Shown here: positions 16,467 to 24,220 of the stretch, in pieces
Layout of the letters: each line of letters begins with the position of its first letter
Numbering within the stretch: position 1 is the stretch's first letter
NCBI RefSeq assembly: GCF_000723185.1
Contig: NZ_CBTY010000008.1
Location: forward strand, 234,677-298,676
Direction of reading: 5' to 3'
From: Candidatus Nitrosotenuis uzonensis
GTDB taxonomy: Archaea > Thermoproteota > Nitrososphaeria > Nitrososphaerales > Nitrosopumilaceae
DNA length: 64,000 nt
The notes under the pieces: model-generated
Databases searched by the model: none
Told to the model about the DNA's origin: nothing
What the model saw: only the letters and a program-made list of their open reading frames with translations
Made by a program: the position numbers and the translations under genes

Positions 16467-17297
16467 GTGTTTGATAAAATGAGTGATACTAAAAACAATC
16501 CTAGCCAGAATGATAGTTTACCAGAAAAACAAACCAAGACAAAAAAAGACTATGGAATAATAGACATGATGCTCAGCCAGCCGACTCAGAGGGTGGTTGA
16601 CTCGGAAACTTTGATCAAGCAAACCCAGAACCGTGTATGGAGAGCGCTAAAGAGTGGATACGAATATTCTCCAGCCGCAGACGAATCAGACAAATTTCTA
16701 AGAAAACACGTCTCATCTAGAATGAAGATGGTTGTACTATATGTTGACCTTGTCGGCTCTACAAATATCGCGCTAGAGTTACCCGAAGACAAAGTTGCAA
16801 TAATTATCACATGTTTTGCGCAAGAGATGGCGTCTACAATACGTCAGCATAGCGGTTATGTGCTCAAATTTGTAGGCGATGCCGTGATAGGATACTTTCC
16901 TGCCGAGGAAAACCAGCTTGCCCCTGCAGACAATGCCGTACTTTGCGGCAAGTCAATGATATCGGTAATACAGAAAGGAATCAACCCAATCCTTAATCAG
17001 TATGATTATCCTGATCTTGCAATCAAGGTAGGTATTGATTATGGAGAAAATATGATAGTCAGATATGGCTCCGATGCACAAAAATCACACGTAGACATAT
17101 TGGGGCCAACAATGAATATAGCTGCAAAGATACAGAATATGGCAAAACCAAATCAGATATTGATAGGAGATGAGGTGTATACGAGAATACATCCATCAAT
17201 ACAATCTACATTTGAGAAAGTGGTCTGGAAGAATAATGAATGGAAATACCGACGCTCAACAGGTGATCTGTATCCAGTCTACGCATATGTGGATTAA
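16467..17297 (+). CDS. Class III nucleotide-cyclase-like protein
   Basis: 276 aa if started at GTG 16467, or 272 from ATG 16479. Residues 85-260 form a class III adenylate/guanylate cyclase catalytic domain: metal-binding D94 in LYVDLVGSTN, D138 in LKFVGDAVIGYF, and the GPTMNIAAKIQ helix. The transition-state position that is normally Arg in N-x3-R is Lys here (N217, K221), so activity may be altered. There is no membrane or sensor domain; the first 80 residues are polar. Translated directly after the zinc-ribbon micro-protein. Confidence 0.8.
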   Translation: MFDKMSDTKNNPSQNDSLPEKQTKTKKDYGIIDMMLSQPTQRVVDSETLIKQTQNRVWRALKSGYEYSPAADESDKFLRKHVSSRMKMVVLYVDLVGSTNIALELPEDKVAIIITCFAQEMASTIRQHSGYVLKFVGDAVIGYFPAEENQLAPADNAVLCGKSMISVIQKGINPILNQYDYPDLAIKVGIDYGENMIVRYGSDAQKSHVDILGPTMNIAAKIQNMAKPNQILIGDEVYTRIHPSIQSTFEKVVWKNNEWKYRRSTGDLYPVYAYVD

Positions 17298-17443
17298 ACC
17301 GTGAACTTGTCTGGACATTCTATGTGCTCATAATGGTGGTCGGTGAATTTTTCTTGCACAACATACATGACAATTTTATGCAACTCGCCGACATTGATGC
17401 ATTTTTTGCATTTTACGCAATGCTTCAGGTCTAATCCAATCAT
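17294..17443 (-). CDS. Cys/His-rich micro-protein, 49 aa
   Basis: ATG 17443 to TAA 17294-17296, whose stop overlaps the cyclase stop on the other strand. It begins MIGLDLKHCVKCKKCINVG and ends HIECPDKFTV, with a CxxCxxC cluster, a further Cys and several His in HHYEH. The CVKCKKC spacing recalls Fe-S or zinc sites. A CTTATAGC TATA-like box sits exactly 26 bases upstream, inside a perfect palindrome, so expression is probably controlled. No family recognised. Confidence 0.55.
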   Translation of the reverse strand: MIGLDLKHCVKCKKCINVGELHKIVMYVVQEKFTDHHYEHIECPDKFTV

Positions 17444-17453
17444 ACTTGATTTC

Positions 17454-17483
17454 GATCGCTGATCGCTATAAGGATCAGCGATC
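17454..17483. promoter_or_regulatory. Perfect 11-bp palindrome enclosing a TATA box
   Basis: GATCGCTGATC (17454-17464), an 8-base spacer GCTATAAG, then GATCAGCGATC (17473-17483). Read on the minus strand the spacer is CTTATAGC, placed about 26 bases before the ATG of the micro-gene at 17443. A protein bound to both arms would cover the TATA box, so an operator is the simplest reading; a terminator hairpin is the alternative. Confidence 0.5.
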
Positions 17484-17577
17484 AGCTCAATTTGATAAAA
17501 AATGACTCTGACTTTACAAACCAGTATATTTTAGGCACAAGGCTAAGGCACAAATACTCTTGCACAATACTGTCTGT

Positions 17578-17952
17578 ATGGACCCTACAGAGATGAAGGC
17601 ATTTATGGACATGCATGGTTACCCATTTGGGTTTGGGCTATTTGGATTTCATAGATATCCTCCATCTGCAGGTATATCGCAAGGTATGGCATCTCATCCT
17701 GCCAAGTTAAAGGAGAAAATACTCAAAGAAAATCCATTGTTTTCTGCAAGACTAAACGACTTTGGCAGAATGTATCTGCGGCATGCATCAAGTCTCTTTG
17801 ATATGAACTCTTCAGTGTTTCCTCCAGGCCACCCAATGTATGACAACAGAGTCGACATAACTGTGGCCGAAGAAAATGAAAAGCTCAAAAGAGAGAATCT
17901 TGAGTTGAGAAAGCGCCTAGAACAGATAACAAAAGGCAAGAGCCACGTCTGA
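17578..17952 (+). CDS. Hypothetical protein with C-terminal coiled coil, about 124 aa
   Basis: Start taken at ATG 17578 (MDPTEMKAFMDMHGY); a TTG at 17560 in frame is possible. The N-terminal third is rich in Met, Phe, Gly, Tyr and Pro (GYPFGFGLFGFHRYPP), and residues 95-120 form a leucine-zipper-like coiled coil (EENEKLKRENLELRKRLEQI). No membrane segment. No family recognised; a dimer or adaptor role is a guess from the coiled coil. Confidence 0.6.
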   Translation: MDPTEMKAFMDMHGYPFGFGLFGFHRYPPSAGISQGMASHPAKLKEKILKENPLFSARLNDFGRMYLRHASSLFDMNSSVFPPGHPMYDNRVDITVAEENEKLKRENLELRKRLEQITKGKSHV

Positions 17953-17996
17953 GATTACAAATCAAAAACTCTTTTAACTTTTGTTTACATCACTTA

Positions 17997-18386
17997 GTGA
18001 TGAGTAAAACTCCTGAGCAAAAGTGGAGAGACACAGTAGTTCAATACCGCAAGAAGTGCCAGATGATACTTGAGGTTTCAAAATCGGTCCGTTATGCTGG
18101 CGTGATAAACGAATACGGAAGAACACTTACTGGAATAATACGTCCCGGGCTTTTACCGTTCTTAAAACAAGAAGATGCAAAAAACGAGTTTTTCATTATT
18201 TCCAATCTAATTACATTAAGACAGTCCCAATCGCGAGCTCTTGGTCCTTTTGAACATGCAACAATCCAGCATAAAAAAGCAACCATTATCTGCATTCCTG
18301 ATTCAAAAGTAGTCTATTACATATCAGTAGAGCCGAAAACAAAGTCTTTGGATGAAATAATTAGAAAAGTGAAGGGAATTATCTAG
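17997..18386 (+). CDS. Hypothetical alpha/beta protein, roadblock-like (DUF6659-type)
   Basis: 129 aa. The core has a strand pattern VRYAGVINEYGRTLTGIIRPG, then ATIQHKKATIICIPDSKVVYYISVEP, which resembles the small profilin/roadblock-like sensor folds common as stand-alone proteins in thaumarchaea. I recall a thaumarchaeal DUF6659 family with this layout but cannot confirm it. Its stop overlaps the stop of the VOC gene on the opposite strand (CTAG). Confidence 0.55.
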   Translation: MMSKTPEQKWRDTVVQYRKKCQMILEVSKSVRYAGVINEYGRTLTGIIRPGLLPFLKQEDAKNEFFIISNLITLRQSQSRALGPFEHATIQHKKATIICIPDSKVVYYISVEPKTKSLDEIIRKVKGII

Positions 18387-18796
18387 GCTGGAGTAAACCC
18401 GTGATATCCAGTAGTTTGTTGGTCTTTATCAGCAAATGATGGCTCGAACAGCGAGATCATGTATTCGTCTGGATCCAACACTATTGCGTTTTTGCCAGCT
18501 TCTCTTTCTACTACGTCACGATATATGACGACGCCTTTTGATTTCAGCTCCTCTATTGCGGATTTGACATCGCCAACTACGAAACCAATGACTATGCCAT
18601 TCTCAAGTGAGTTTCCTATATGTTTTGCAGTTAGCGAGGCAGGATGTAGACTGATTGCTGCTCCGCTCTGGCCTAAATCTACCCATGTCCTCCTCTGATT
18701 CCTTATTGGAAGCCCAAGTATGTTGTGGTAGAATTCTACCGATTTGTCCAAGTCTTTTACTGCCAGAATTACATTTCCAACTCGTTTTATATTCAC
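18383..18796 (-). CDS. VOC (glyoxalase/bleomycin-resistance) family protein
   Basis: 137 aa, GTG start with a TTTAACAG element 26 bases upstream. A tandem beta-alpha-beta-beta-beta layout is visible: VGNVILAVKDLDKSVEFYHNILG at the start and a C-terminal AIVLDPDEYMISLFEP with the metal-ligand Glu. Small VOC proteins act as lyases, dioxygenases or binding proteins; the substrate cannot be inferred. A second VOC protein lies at 21.7 kb but is of the PhnB-like type. Confidence 0.8.
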   Translation of the reverse strand: MNIKRVGNVILAVKDLDKSVEFYHNILGLPIRNQRRTWVDLGQSGAAISLHPASLTAKHIGNSLENGIVIGFVVGDVKSAIEELKSKGVVIYRDVVEREAGKNAIVLDPDEYMISLFEPSFADKDQQTTGYHGFTPA

Positions 18797-18827
18797 ATGA
18801 TGATTATGTGCTACACTGTTAAATGCT

Positions 18828-19046
18828 TTATTGTAGTTCTACCATGGTTTCTGTCCGTTCTACACCCGGTATATTTTGGATTTTTGTTGTGATTTGGCGA
18901 ATTTCAGATAGATCCTGAACATTGATTAAAGCCACCGCGTCAAATTGACCGCTTACTGGAAATGAATTATACACAAAAGGCAGCTTGCCAAGCTTTGCAG
19001 CAATAAGCCTTTTTGGAGATTTTACCAAGACTATTGCTTTTACCAT
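18828..19046 (-). CDS. Stand-alone Lrp/AsnC ligand-binding (RAM) domain protein
   Basis: 72 aa: MVKAIVLVKSP, GQFDAVALINVQD and GVERTETMVEL are the strand-helix elements of the AsnC C-terminal effector domain, without any DNA-binding domain. Such SraM-type proteins assemble into rings and bind amino acids, or pair with full-length Lrp proteins. Its start overlaps the end of an upstream paralogue by seven bases, so the pair is co-expressed. Confidence 0.8.
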   Translation of the reverse strand: MVKAIVLVKSPKRLIAAKLGKLPFVYNSFPVSGQFDAVALINVQDLSEIRQITTKIQNIPGVERTETMVELQ

Positions 19047-19279
19047 CCCATGTTTACCTCCACTTCTATTAGAGTCTCGGTGCTTACAATGTCCTTGATC
19101 TTTTTAAAATCAATAACCATATTGTTTATTTCATCAATCGAGCCATGGAGGAGAACGCAGATGTCGGCCCTGCCCGTTACCGGCATGATCTCTTTGAGCA
19201 GCTTACGCTTTTTCCTTAATGCTTCCAGTACTCTGTCAGTCTTTCCGGGCTTTATATTGATAAGACATAATGCCTGCAT
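19040..19279 (-). CDS. Stand-alone Lrp/AsnC ligand-binding (RAM) domain protein
   Basis: 79 aa with ALCLINIKPGKTDRVLEALR, GRADICVLLHGSIDEI and VSTETLIEVEV, the same domain as the overlapping downstream gene. A GATTTATCC element about 28 bases upstream marks the promoter of the two-gene unit. The two copies are only moderately alike, so they may form a heteromer. Effector unknown. Confidence 0.8.
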   Translation of the reverse strand: MQALCLINIKPGKTDRVLEALRKKRKLLKEIMPVTGRADICVLLHGSIDEINNMVIDFKKIKDIVSTETLIEVEVNMGW

Positions 19280-19312
19280 TACATAGTAATGGTTGTTTTT
19301 GCGGATAAATCT

Positions 19313-19534
19313 TTAGTCTTCCACTTCTTGAGATCTTGCTTCTTCTAGGTATGCCTTTCTGGCTTCAAGCTCGGCTTCCTTGTCTTCTTGAATCTGTTCA
19401 TCTATTATGACGATACCATCATCAGCAAAGCTTTCACTAGATTTTTTGCTTTTTGATTTTTTTTCTTTAGTTTGCTTTTTCTGGGTTGATTTTTTCTTAT
19501 CGTCTTTTTTTGATTTTGCTTCTTTTTTTGCCAA
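19313..19534 (-). CDS. Lys-rich low-complexity protein, 73 aa
   Basis: TTG start at 19534. The first 33 residues are nearly all Lys, Ser, Thr, Gln and Glu, followed by an acidic C-terminal half (DDGIVIIDEQIQEDKEAEL). No family recognised; the strong basic-then-acidic split could suit nucleic-acid or ribosome association. Promoter-like AATATTTTAATAC lies about 34 bases upstream. Confidence 0.5.
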   Translation of the reverse strand: MAKKEAKSKKDDKKKSTQKKQTKEKKSKSKKSSESFADDGIVIIDEQIQEDKEAELEARKAYLEEARSQEVED

Positions 19535-19663
19535 GTGACTTTCTCATGAGGATATTATCATGTATTAAAATATTACTTATCATGACGATTTTCTGTGTTT
19601 TGGACAAATAATGACATTGGCATCACTCGAGATCTGATAAGACTTGCATAATAAAATAAAATG

Positions 19664-19737
19664 TGCCAAGGGTGGGACTTGAATCCACGACAGCTCGGTC
19701 TTCAGCCGAGTGCTCTCCCAGGCTGAGCTACCTTGGC
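19664..19737 (-). tRNA. tRNA-Phe (GAA)
   Basis: Read on the minus strand, GCCAAGG pairs with CCUUGGC (acceptor, discriminator A), GCUC/GAGC form the D arm, and CUCGG-CUGAAGA-CCGAG forms the anticodon arm with anticodon GAA. GUGGG-AUUCAAG-UCCCAC gives the T arm with one variation. No intron; CCA is not encoded. A CTTTAACTCC element about 26-30 bases upstream could be its promoter. Confidence 0.95.
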
Positions 19738-19819
19738 TCGATTTTTTTCTAAGTGAGGAGTTAAAGTGTCTTTTGGTATGCTTGTCATAAGGGCTGGCGA
19801 GCTACTACCGTGTTGCGGT

Positions 19820-20356
19820 TTACGGTCTCCATATTGTATCTGGCGTACCGTTCCGTTTGTTTATTACTCGCGCAAGTACGAATAGCAGGTCAGATAGGCG
19901 ATTAAGATATTTCTGACAATTCTGATTAAGGTCCGTATGCTGTGATAGTTCTACTACCTCAGTTTCAGCTCTTCGTGTTATTGTTCTTGCAAGATGGACA
20001 AAGGCTGCAGTTCTGTGCCCTCCGGGAAGTATAAAGTTGGTAAGCGGGGCAAGCTCGCTTTCAAATTTGTCTATGTCAGATTCCAGTCTTATAACCATCT
20101 CGGATGTAACTCTTGTCCTAGAATCGGCAAGGTTGGGATTTGAAAGATCAGAACCTGCTACGAATAGCTCATTTTGTATTCTTGTTAGTAATGTTGTAAT
20201 GTCAGATTCTGTTCCAGATGCAAGAATTATGCCAAGACATGAATTGATCTCATCAACTGAACCATATGCACGTATGCGTAAATCTGATTTTAGTACACGT
20301 TCTCCCCCTTGGAGTCCAGTTGTGCCGTCATCTCCAGTCTTTGTATATATTTTCAA
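19820..20356 (-). CDS. pduO: ATP:cob(I)alamin adenosyltransferase, PduO type
   Basis: 178 aa. The N-terminal KIYTKTGDDGTTGLQGGERV loop (ATP binding) and the later FILPGGHRTAAFVHLARTITRRAE and YLNRLSDLLFVLAR are diagnostic of PduO-type adenosyltransferases. The enzyme makes adenosylcobalamin, needed for example by methylmalonyl-CoA mutase in the thaumarchaeal carbon-fixation cycle. Related cobalt functions (cbtA, cbtB and a DUF4443-like regulator) lie at 59.6-61.3 kb. Confidence 0.95.
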   Translation of the reverse strand: MKIYTKTGDDGTTGLQGGERVLKSDLRIRAYGSVDEINSCLGIILASGTESDITTLLTRIQNELFVAGSDLSNPNLADSRTRVTSEMVIRLESDIDKFESELAPLTNFILPGGHRTAAFVHLARTITRRAETEVVELSQHTDLNQNCQKYLNRLSDLLFVLARVINKRNGTPDTIWRP

Positions 20357-20433
20357 GTATGCATGTTTGAGTCCCCAGTTTAATTGATTTTTCGGTACGA
20401 TTGGTTTAATAGATTCTCAATACCAGCTTAACT

Positions 20434-20556
20434 ATGAGCAAAGTATCGTGTCCATATTGCGATTCAGAATTCTCCACCAAAGAAGAACTCTCAAAACATA
20501 TAGACAGAATTCATCATGGTTCGGGATTACTTGAGGGCGACACAAGAAAATACTGA
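20434..20556 (+). CDS. C2H2 zinc-finger micro-protein, 40 aa
   Basis: ATG 20434 to TGA 20554-20556. The protein is essentially one classical C2H2 finger: CPYCDSEFSTKEELSKHIDRIHH, i.e. C-x2-C-x12-H-x4-H, written here in its key residues (C6, C9, H22, H27), followed by a 12-residue polar tail. It overlaps the start of the HD-domain gene (20516) by 41 bases in another frame. Single-finger proteins of this size occur in archaea and may bind nucleic acid. Confidence 0.65.
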   Translation: MSKVSCPYCDSEFSTKEELSKHIDRIHHGSGLLEGDTRKY

Positions 20557-21073
20557 TCCTGCCAAATTCTTCAATGCCGTTCTGAAACTAAAAACAATCA
20601 AGCGTCAAGGTTGGAAAGACAGGCTGGCCATGAAGAATCCGGAATCCGTGGCAGAGCATTGTTTTGCAATGTCAGCAATCGCAATGGCAATAGCCGACGA
20701 GGAGAATCTTGATACGCTCAAAATAGTCAAGATGACGATATTGCATGATCTTGCCGAATCCATTGTAGGAGATCTGACTCCAAATCAAGTAACAAAGCCA
20801 GAAAAAATTCGACTTGAAAATGACGCTATGAAAAAAATCCTCAAAACTCTTCCGCAAAAGTTACAAAAAGATTACTGGCAACTGTGGCAAGAATACCAAA
20901 AGAAAACCACAAAAGAATCAGTATTTGTGCATCGCATAGACAAGCTTGAGATGGCACTACAGGCAAAAGTATATGCAAAAATATATTCAAAGAAAAAACT
21001 GCAACCATTTTTCGAATCGGCAAGGAGTGAAATCTCAGGCAGTACGCTTGCCAGATTCATTCCAGATTTGTAA
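20516..21073 (+). CDS. HD-domain hydrolase (YfbR/HDDC2-like)
   Basis: 185 aa. The metal site is built from SVAEHCFAMSAIA (His), ILHDLAESIVGD (HD pair) and the late HRIDKLEMALQA (Asp). This layout matches the 5'-deoxynucleotidase YfbR/HDDC2 branch of the HD superfamily, which removes phosphate from deoxynucleoside monophosphates. Start ATG 20516 lies inside the C2H2 micro-gene, so the two frames overlap. Confidence 0.8.
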   Translation: MVRDYLRATQENTDPAKFFNAVLKLKTIKRQGWKDRLAMKNPESVAEHCFAMSAIAMAIADEENLDTLKIVKMTILHDLAESIVGDLTPNQVTKPEKIRLENDAMKKILKTLPQKLQKDYWQLWQEYQKKTTKESVFVHRIDKLEMALQAKVYAKIYSKKKLQPFFESARSEISGSTLARFIPDL

Positions 21074-21105
21074 GATTTACAAGCTTCTATCCTGTTATAG
21101 TCTTA

Positions 21106-21336
21106 ATGTCGCATGAAAAAGATGATCTCATTCGTGCCCAAAACGAGCTGATAGGAGTACTGTTTGAGATAATAAAACGCCTTCAGGCAAACAACAATCT
21201 GGATGAGGAATATTTTCAGATAGTTGCAAGTGAGCAGAAAAGGGAATCTGAGAAGAGGCGACTGGATGAAATTCTTGAGCAAAGAAAGGAAAACAGTCAG
21301 ATAATATCAAAATTACTGGAAAAAATACAAACATAG
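21106..21336 (+). CDS. Coiled-coil protein, 76 aa
   Basis: Entirely helical and charged (LIRAQNELIGVLFEIIKRLQ, then EQKRESEKRRLDEILEQRKE); a single coiled coil. A GATTTACAAG element about 26 bases upstream of the ATG suggests a leaderless transcript. No family recognised. Confidence 0.5.
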   Translation: MSHEKDDLIRAQNELIGVLFEIIKRLQANNNLDEEYFQIVASEQKRESEKRRLDEILEQRKENSQIISKLLEKIQT

Positions 21337-21409
21337 GTTGATTCGGTCTGTATTTGTATTTCCATATTTGGCAGATTGGATTTTTATAACTGTGGTCTGA
21401 GTTTTTAGC

Positions 21410-21688
21410 ATGGTAAAATCAACAACATCGCCAAAAAGTAAGAAAAGTATCACGCTGGAAAAAGAAATTGAAACCAAGGTAAGAAAAATCCAAGCGCGTC
21501 TGATCGAAAAAACTGATCAGAATTGGAGTCTTTCAACAGTGCTGAACATACTGATTACAGGTGGCCTAATGCAAACAAAGAAAATGACTTCAAGTGACTG
21601 GCAAAAAATAGCTACGTTAGTAGAAAACAAGACAATCAACTTTGATGACTCACTCATCAACGACTTTACAAAAAAGATATCAAGCTAG
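21410..21688 (+). CDS. Hypothetical protein, 92 aa
   Basis: A basic N-terminal 20 residues lead into LEKEIETKVRKIQARLIEK and WSLSTVLNILITGGLM, which recalls the helix-turn-helix half of ribbon-helix-helix-type small DNA-binding proteins, though the match is weak. GATTTTTATAACTG about 26 bases upstream supports the ATG. Converges on the PhnB-like gene. Confidence 0.5.
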   Translation: MVKSTTSPKSKKSITLEKEIETKVRKIQARLIEKTDQNWSLSTVLNILITGGLMQTKKMTSSDWQKIATLVENKTINFDDSLINDFTKKISS

Positions 21689-21700
21689 CCTCAAAGTCGT

Positions 21701-22171
21701 TTACTGACACACGTGCTTGAATACCTCAGCCCCGACTTTTCTTATTTCATCCACACTCATATCCTTTTTATGAGTTGCAATCGTCCATGCATGTCCGAAA
21801 GGATCGATTATGCTTCCACATCTGTCCCCCCAAAAGGCATCCATTATTGGCATTATAGGTATCGCCCCTGCCGCAACTGCCTTTCCAAACACATCGTCTG
21901 AATTTTCAACATACAAGTATATTGCACTACCAGTACCTCCTATGGTCTTTGGAGAATTGCAGTTCATATGCGGTATTTCGTCATTTAGCATAAGAATAGA
22001 GTCTCCTATTTTGAGATCTGCATGCATGATGGTTTTTCCATCTGGTCCGACAAATCGGTGAATCTCTTGAGCCGAAAATACACTCTTGTAGAATTCTATT
22101 GCTTTTGAAGCATCCTTTACAGTTAGACTCGCAGTTATGGTGGAAAAACCATCTGGAATAGATTTTGTCAT
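21701..22171 (-). CDS. VOC-family protein, PhnB-like
   Basis: 156 aa. SLTVKDASKAIEFYKSVFSA, RFVGPDGKTIMHADLKIGDS and GDRCGSIIDPFGHAWTIAT are the standard blocks of the PhnB/YdcE-like glyoxalase superfamily. Function of this branch is mostly unknown; it is often annotated as a lyase or dioxygenase-like protein. A short extra C-terminal helix with DMSVDEIRKVG is present. Confidence 0.85.
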   Translation of the reverse strand: MTKSIPDGFSTITASLTVKDASKAIEFYKSVFSAQEIHRFVGPDGKTIMHADLKIGDSILMLNDEIPHMNCNSPKTIGGTGSAIYLYVENSDDVFGKAVAAGAIPIMPIMDAFWGDRCGSIIDPFGHAWTIATHKKDMSVDEIRKVGAEVFKHVCQ

Positions 22172-22203
22172 TCTAGTACTAGTTCTTTTTTTATTTTAAG
22201 CGT

Positions 22204-22479
22204 TTATCCACATCCACATTCGTCATCAGATAACATCTTTAGCTTGGCCGGTCTTTGTTGGAATCGCGTCTGTATGTAATGGGAGATATTGGTTATGCGA
22301 ATTATTGTAGGCTTATGCGTCCACGTTCCCTCATTTTCAAGCCATGACTCTATTTCGTTTACGTCGTACCATTCTCCCTGCTCAAGTATTTTGTTAAAGA
22401 TACCACGTATTAGCTGCTCATCGTTTTCAGAAAGCAGTTTTTTGTTTTGTATTTGCGTTGTTATTTCGTTAAGGTGCAT
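22204..22479 (-). CDS. Hypothetical protein ending in CGCG, 91 aa
   Basis: Start placed at ATG 22479 (MHLNEITTQIQNKK), because a longer frame to 22626 would overlap the promoter and start of the divergent gene at 22578. The middle has EWYDVNEIESWLENEGTW and RITNISHYIQTRFQQRP, which looks like a helical DNA- or RNA-binding unit, and the last residues are DDECGCG. No family recognised. Confidence 0.5.
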   Translation of the reverse strand: MHLNEITTQIQNKKLLSENDEQLIRGIFNKILEQGEWYDVNEIESWLENEGTWTHKPTIIRITNISHYIQTRFQQRPAKLKMLSDDECGCG

Positions 22480-22577
22480 TATGACATTGTTTGACAGTGG
22501 CACATACACCGTCAATCCTGTGAATATAATAATTTGACCACGCCAGATTTTAATAATCAGTTTTCGGATCTGATCTA

Positions 22578-22925
22578 ATGCAGTATTTTCAAGCATTAAA
22601 GCTGGGGCAAAAACGAGTCGCCGCATCGCGCGAATATCTCAACAAAATAACCAACAATAGAGCAATGCCTGCACTAGCATTACGTGACACCAAATCATCC
22701 ACATGGGAACCGGTCGGTGAGGAAAACTATTACGCCATTGTGGATGAATCAAGCGGGTTTGTACTTACTGATACAAGCGGCTACATTGTCTCGCTCTGTG
22801 ATAAAGACGGATTTTCGAAAACGATTGTACAGGGGGTGACAAAAGAACAAAAGGACATGCTTGTGAGCCAGTTCCAAAAGGACGGCATTCCGGAATTCAA
22901 AGGCAAGGTCATCCTTCCAGTGTGA
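22578..22925 (+). CDS. Hypothetical protein, 115 aa
   Basis: Basic N-terminal helix, then a beta-rich half (EENYYAIVDESSGFVLTDT) and a C-terminal segment. GATTTTAATAATC lies 26 bases before the ATG, consistent with a leaderless mRNA. Followed after 71 bases by the cyclodeaminase-type gene, which has its own promoter. No family recognised. Confidence 0.55.
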   Translation: MQYFQALKLGQKRVAASREYLNKITNNRAMPALALRDTKSSTWEPVGEENYYAIVDESSGFVLTDTSGYIVSLCDKDGFSKTIVQGVTKEQKDMLVSQFQKDGIPEFKGKVILPV

Positions 22926-22996
22926 ACGAACTCAAACACGTGTCAAATATTCTACATGCAACAGATTTTAAGAACTAGATAGGAAATAACCTTGCA

Positions 22997-24220
22997 ATGA
23001 AATATTCATCTGAAATCGAAGTTAGTGGACACCTGATTGATTCTATGATACTTACAAAGATATTTGATGTCGTGATGGACTTGGGAGGAGAATTTGAGGT
23101 ACTTGACATCAAAGTTGGTAAGAAGAAAAAAGACTCTAGTTACGCAAGACTGCAAATTCAAGGAAAAGATCAAAAACACCTTGACAAAATATTAGAACAC
23201 GTATACCGTGTTGGCGCTACGCCTACCGTGGGAAAACAGGTGGTGCTCAAAGCTGCCCCAAAGGACATGGTGATGCCAGAGAATTTTTACAGTACTACCA
23301 ACAATACCACTCAGATATTTCTTAACGGCAAGTGGGTAAACGTAGATGGAATGATGATGGACAAGTGCATAGTAGTAAAAAACGGCAAGGCAATGTGCAC
23401 TCCAATTCGCGAAGTAAAAAAAGGTGATATGATAGTTGTCGGAGAAACAGGCGTGAAAATAATTCCGCCTGAAAGACCGAGGGAAGGATCTAATGTATTT
23501 GAATTCATGGGAAGTAGCAGTTCTAGTGAGCGCCCGACACAGCATATTGCAAAAAAAGTTGCACAGGATATCTACAAAACAAAAAAAGAAAACGGGAAGA
23601 TAGTGATAGTAGGTGGGCCTGCAATAGTACATACTGGGGCAGCCGACTCTGTTGCAGAATTAATCCGTCTTGGATACATTGATGGCGTTTTAGCAGGCAA
23701 CGCACTTGCTGTGCACGATATAGAGTATGCTACACTTGGAACCTCGCTTGGAATGAACGTGCATGATGGCTCTCTTGCAGTCAAAGGGCATAGAAACCAC
23801 ATGGAGGCAATCAATTCTGTTTTCAGAGCAGGCTCAATTGCGAATATGGTGAGAACTAAAAAACTACGAAAGGGGATAATGTATGAATGTGTTAAAAGAA
23901 AGGTGCCTTTCGTGCTTGCCGGCTCTATCCGTGATGACGGACCTCTACCAGATGTGATAACGGATACTGCAGTTGCCCAGAAAAAATACAAGGAAATACT
24001 CAAAGACGCAAAGATGGTAATAATGGTCTCAACAATGCTTCATTCAATAGCCACAGGAAACATGATTCCTGCAAACGTCAAGGTAATAGTAGTTGATATC
24101 AACCAGCCGACTGTAACCAAACTAATGGATAGGGGTACGTGGCAGGCACTTGGAATAGTAACTGATGTTGGGGCATTTTTGCCGCTTGTCGCCCAGGAAA
24201 TTAAAAAACTAGGACGCTAA
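22997..24220 (+). CDS. Archaeal ornithine cyclodeaminase-type enzyme (LOR/SDH, TIGR00300-like)
   Basis: 407 aa. The N-terminal 90 residues (EIEVSGHLIDSMILTKIFD, and GKKKKDSSYARLQIQG) form the LOR/SDH bifunctional-enzyme conserved domain. Residues about 190-400 hold an NAD-binding and catalytic part (KIVIVGGPAIVHTGAA, GNALAVHDIEYATLGTSLG). The family includes the archaeal/cyanobacterial ornithine cyclodeaminase that makes proline from ornithine, so proline synthesis is the likely role. A GATTTTAAGAAC box about 27 bases upstream supports the start. The last 12 bases overlap the convergent acyl-CoA synthetase. Confidence 0.85.
   Translation: MKYSSEIEVSGHLIDSMILTKIFDVVMDLGGEFEVLDIKVGKKKKDSSYARLQIQGKDQKHLDKILEHVYRVGATPTVGKQVVLKAAPKDMVMPENFYSTTNNTTQIFLNGKWVNVDGMMMDKCIVVKNGKAMCTPIREVKKGDMIVVGETGVKIIPPERPREGSNVFEFMGSSSSSERPTQHIAKKVAQDIYKTKKENGKIVIVGGPAIVHTGAADSVAELIRLGYIDGVLAGNALAVHDIEYATLGTSLGMNVHDGSLAVKGHRNHMEAINSVFRAGSIANMVRTKKLRKGIMYECVKRKVPFVLAGSIRDDGPLPDVITDTAVAQKKYKEILKDAKMVIMVSTMLHSIATGNMIPANVKVIVVDINQPTVTKLMDRGTWQALGIVTDVGAFLPLVAQEIKKLGR

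Noticed and set aside
22480-22626. N-terminal extension of the gene at 22204
   Set aside because: Would overlap the promoter and start of the divergent gene at 22578.
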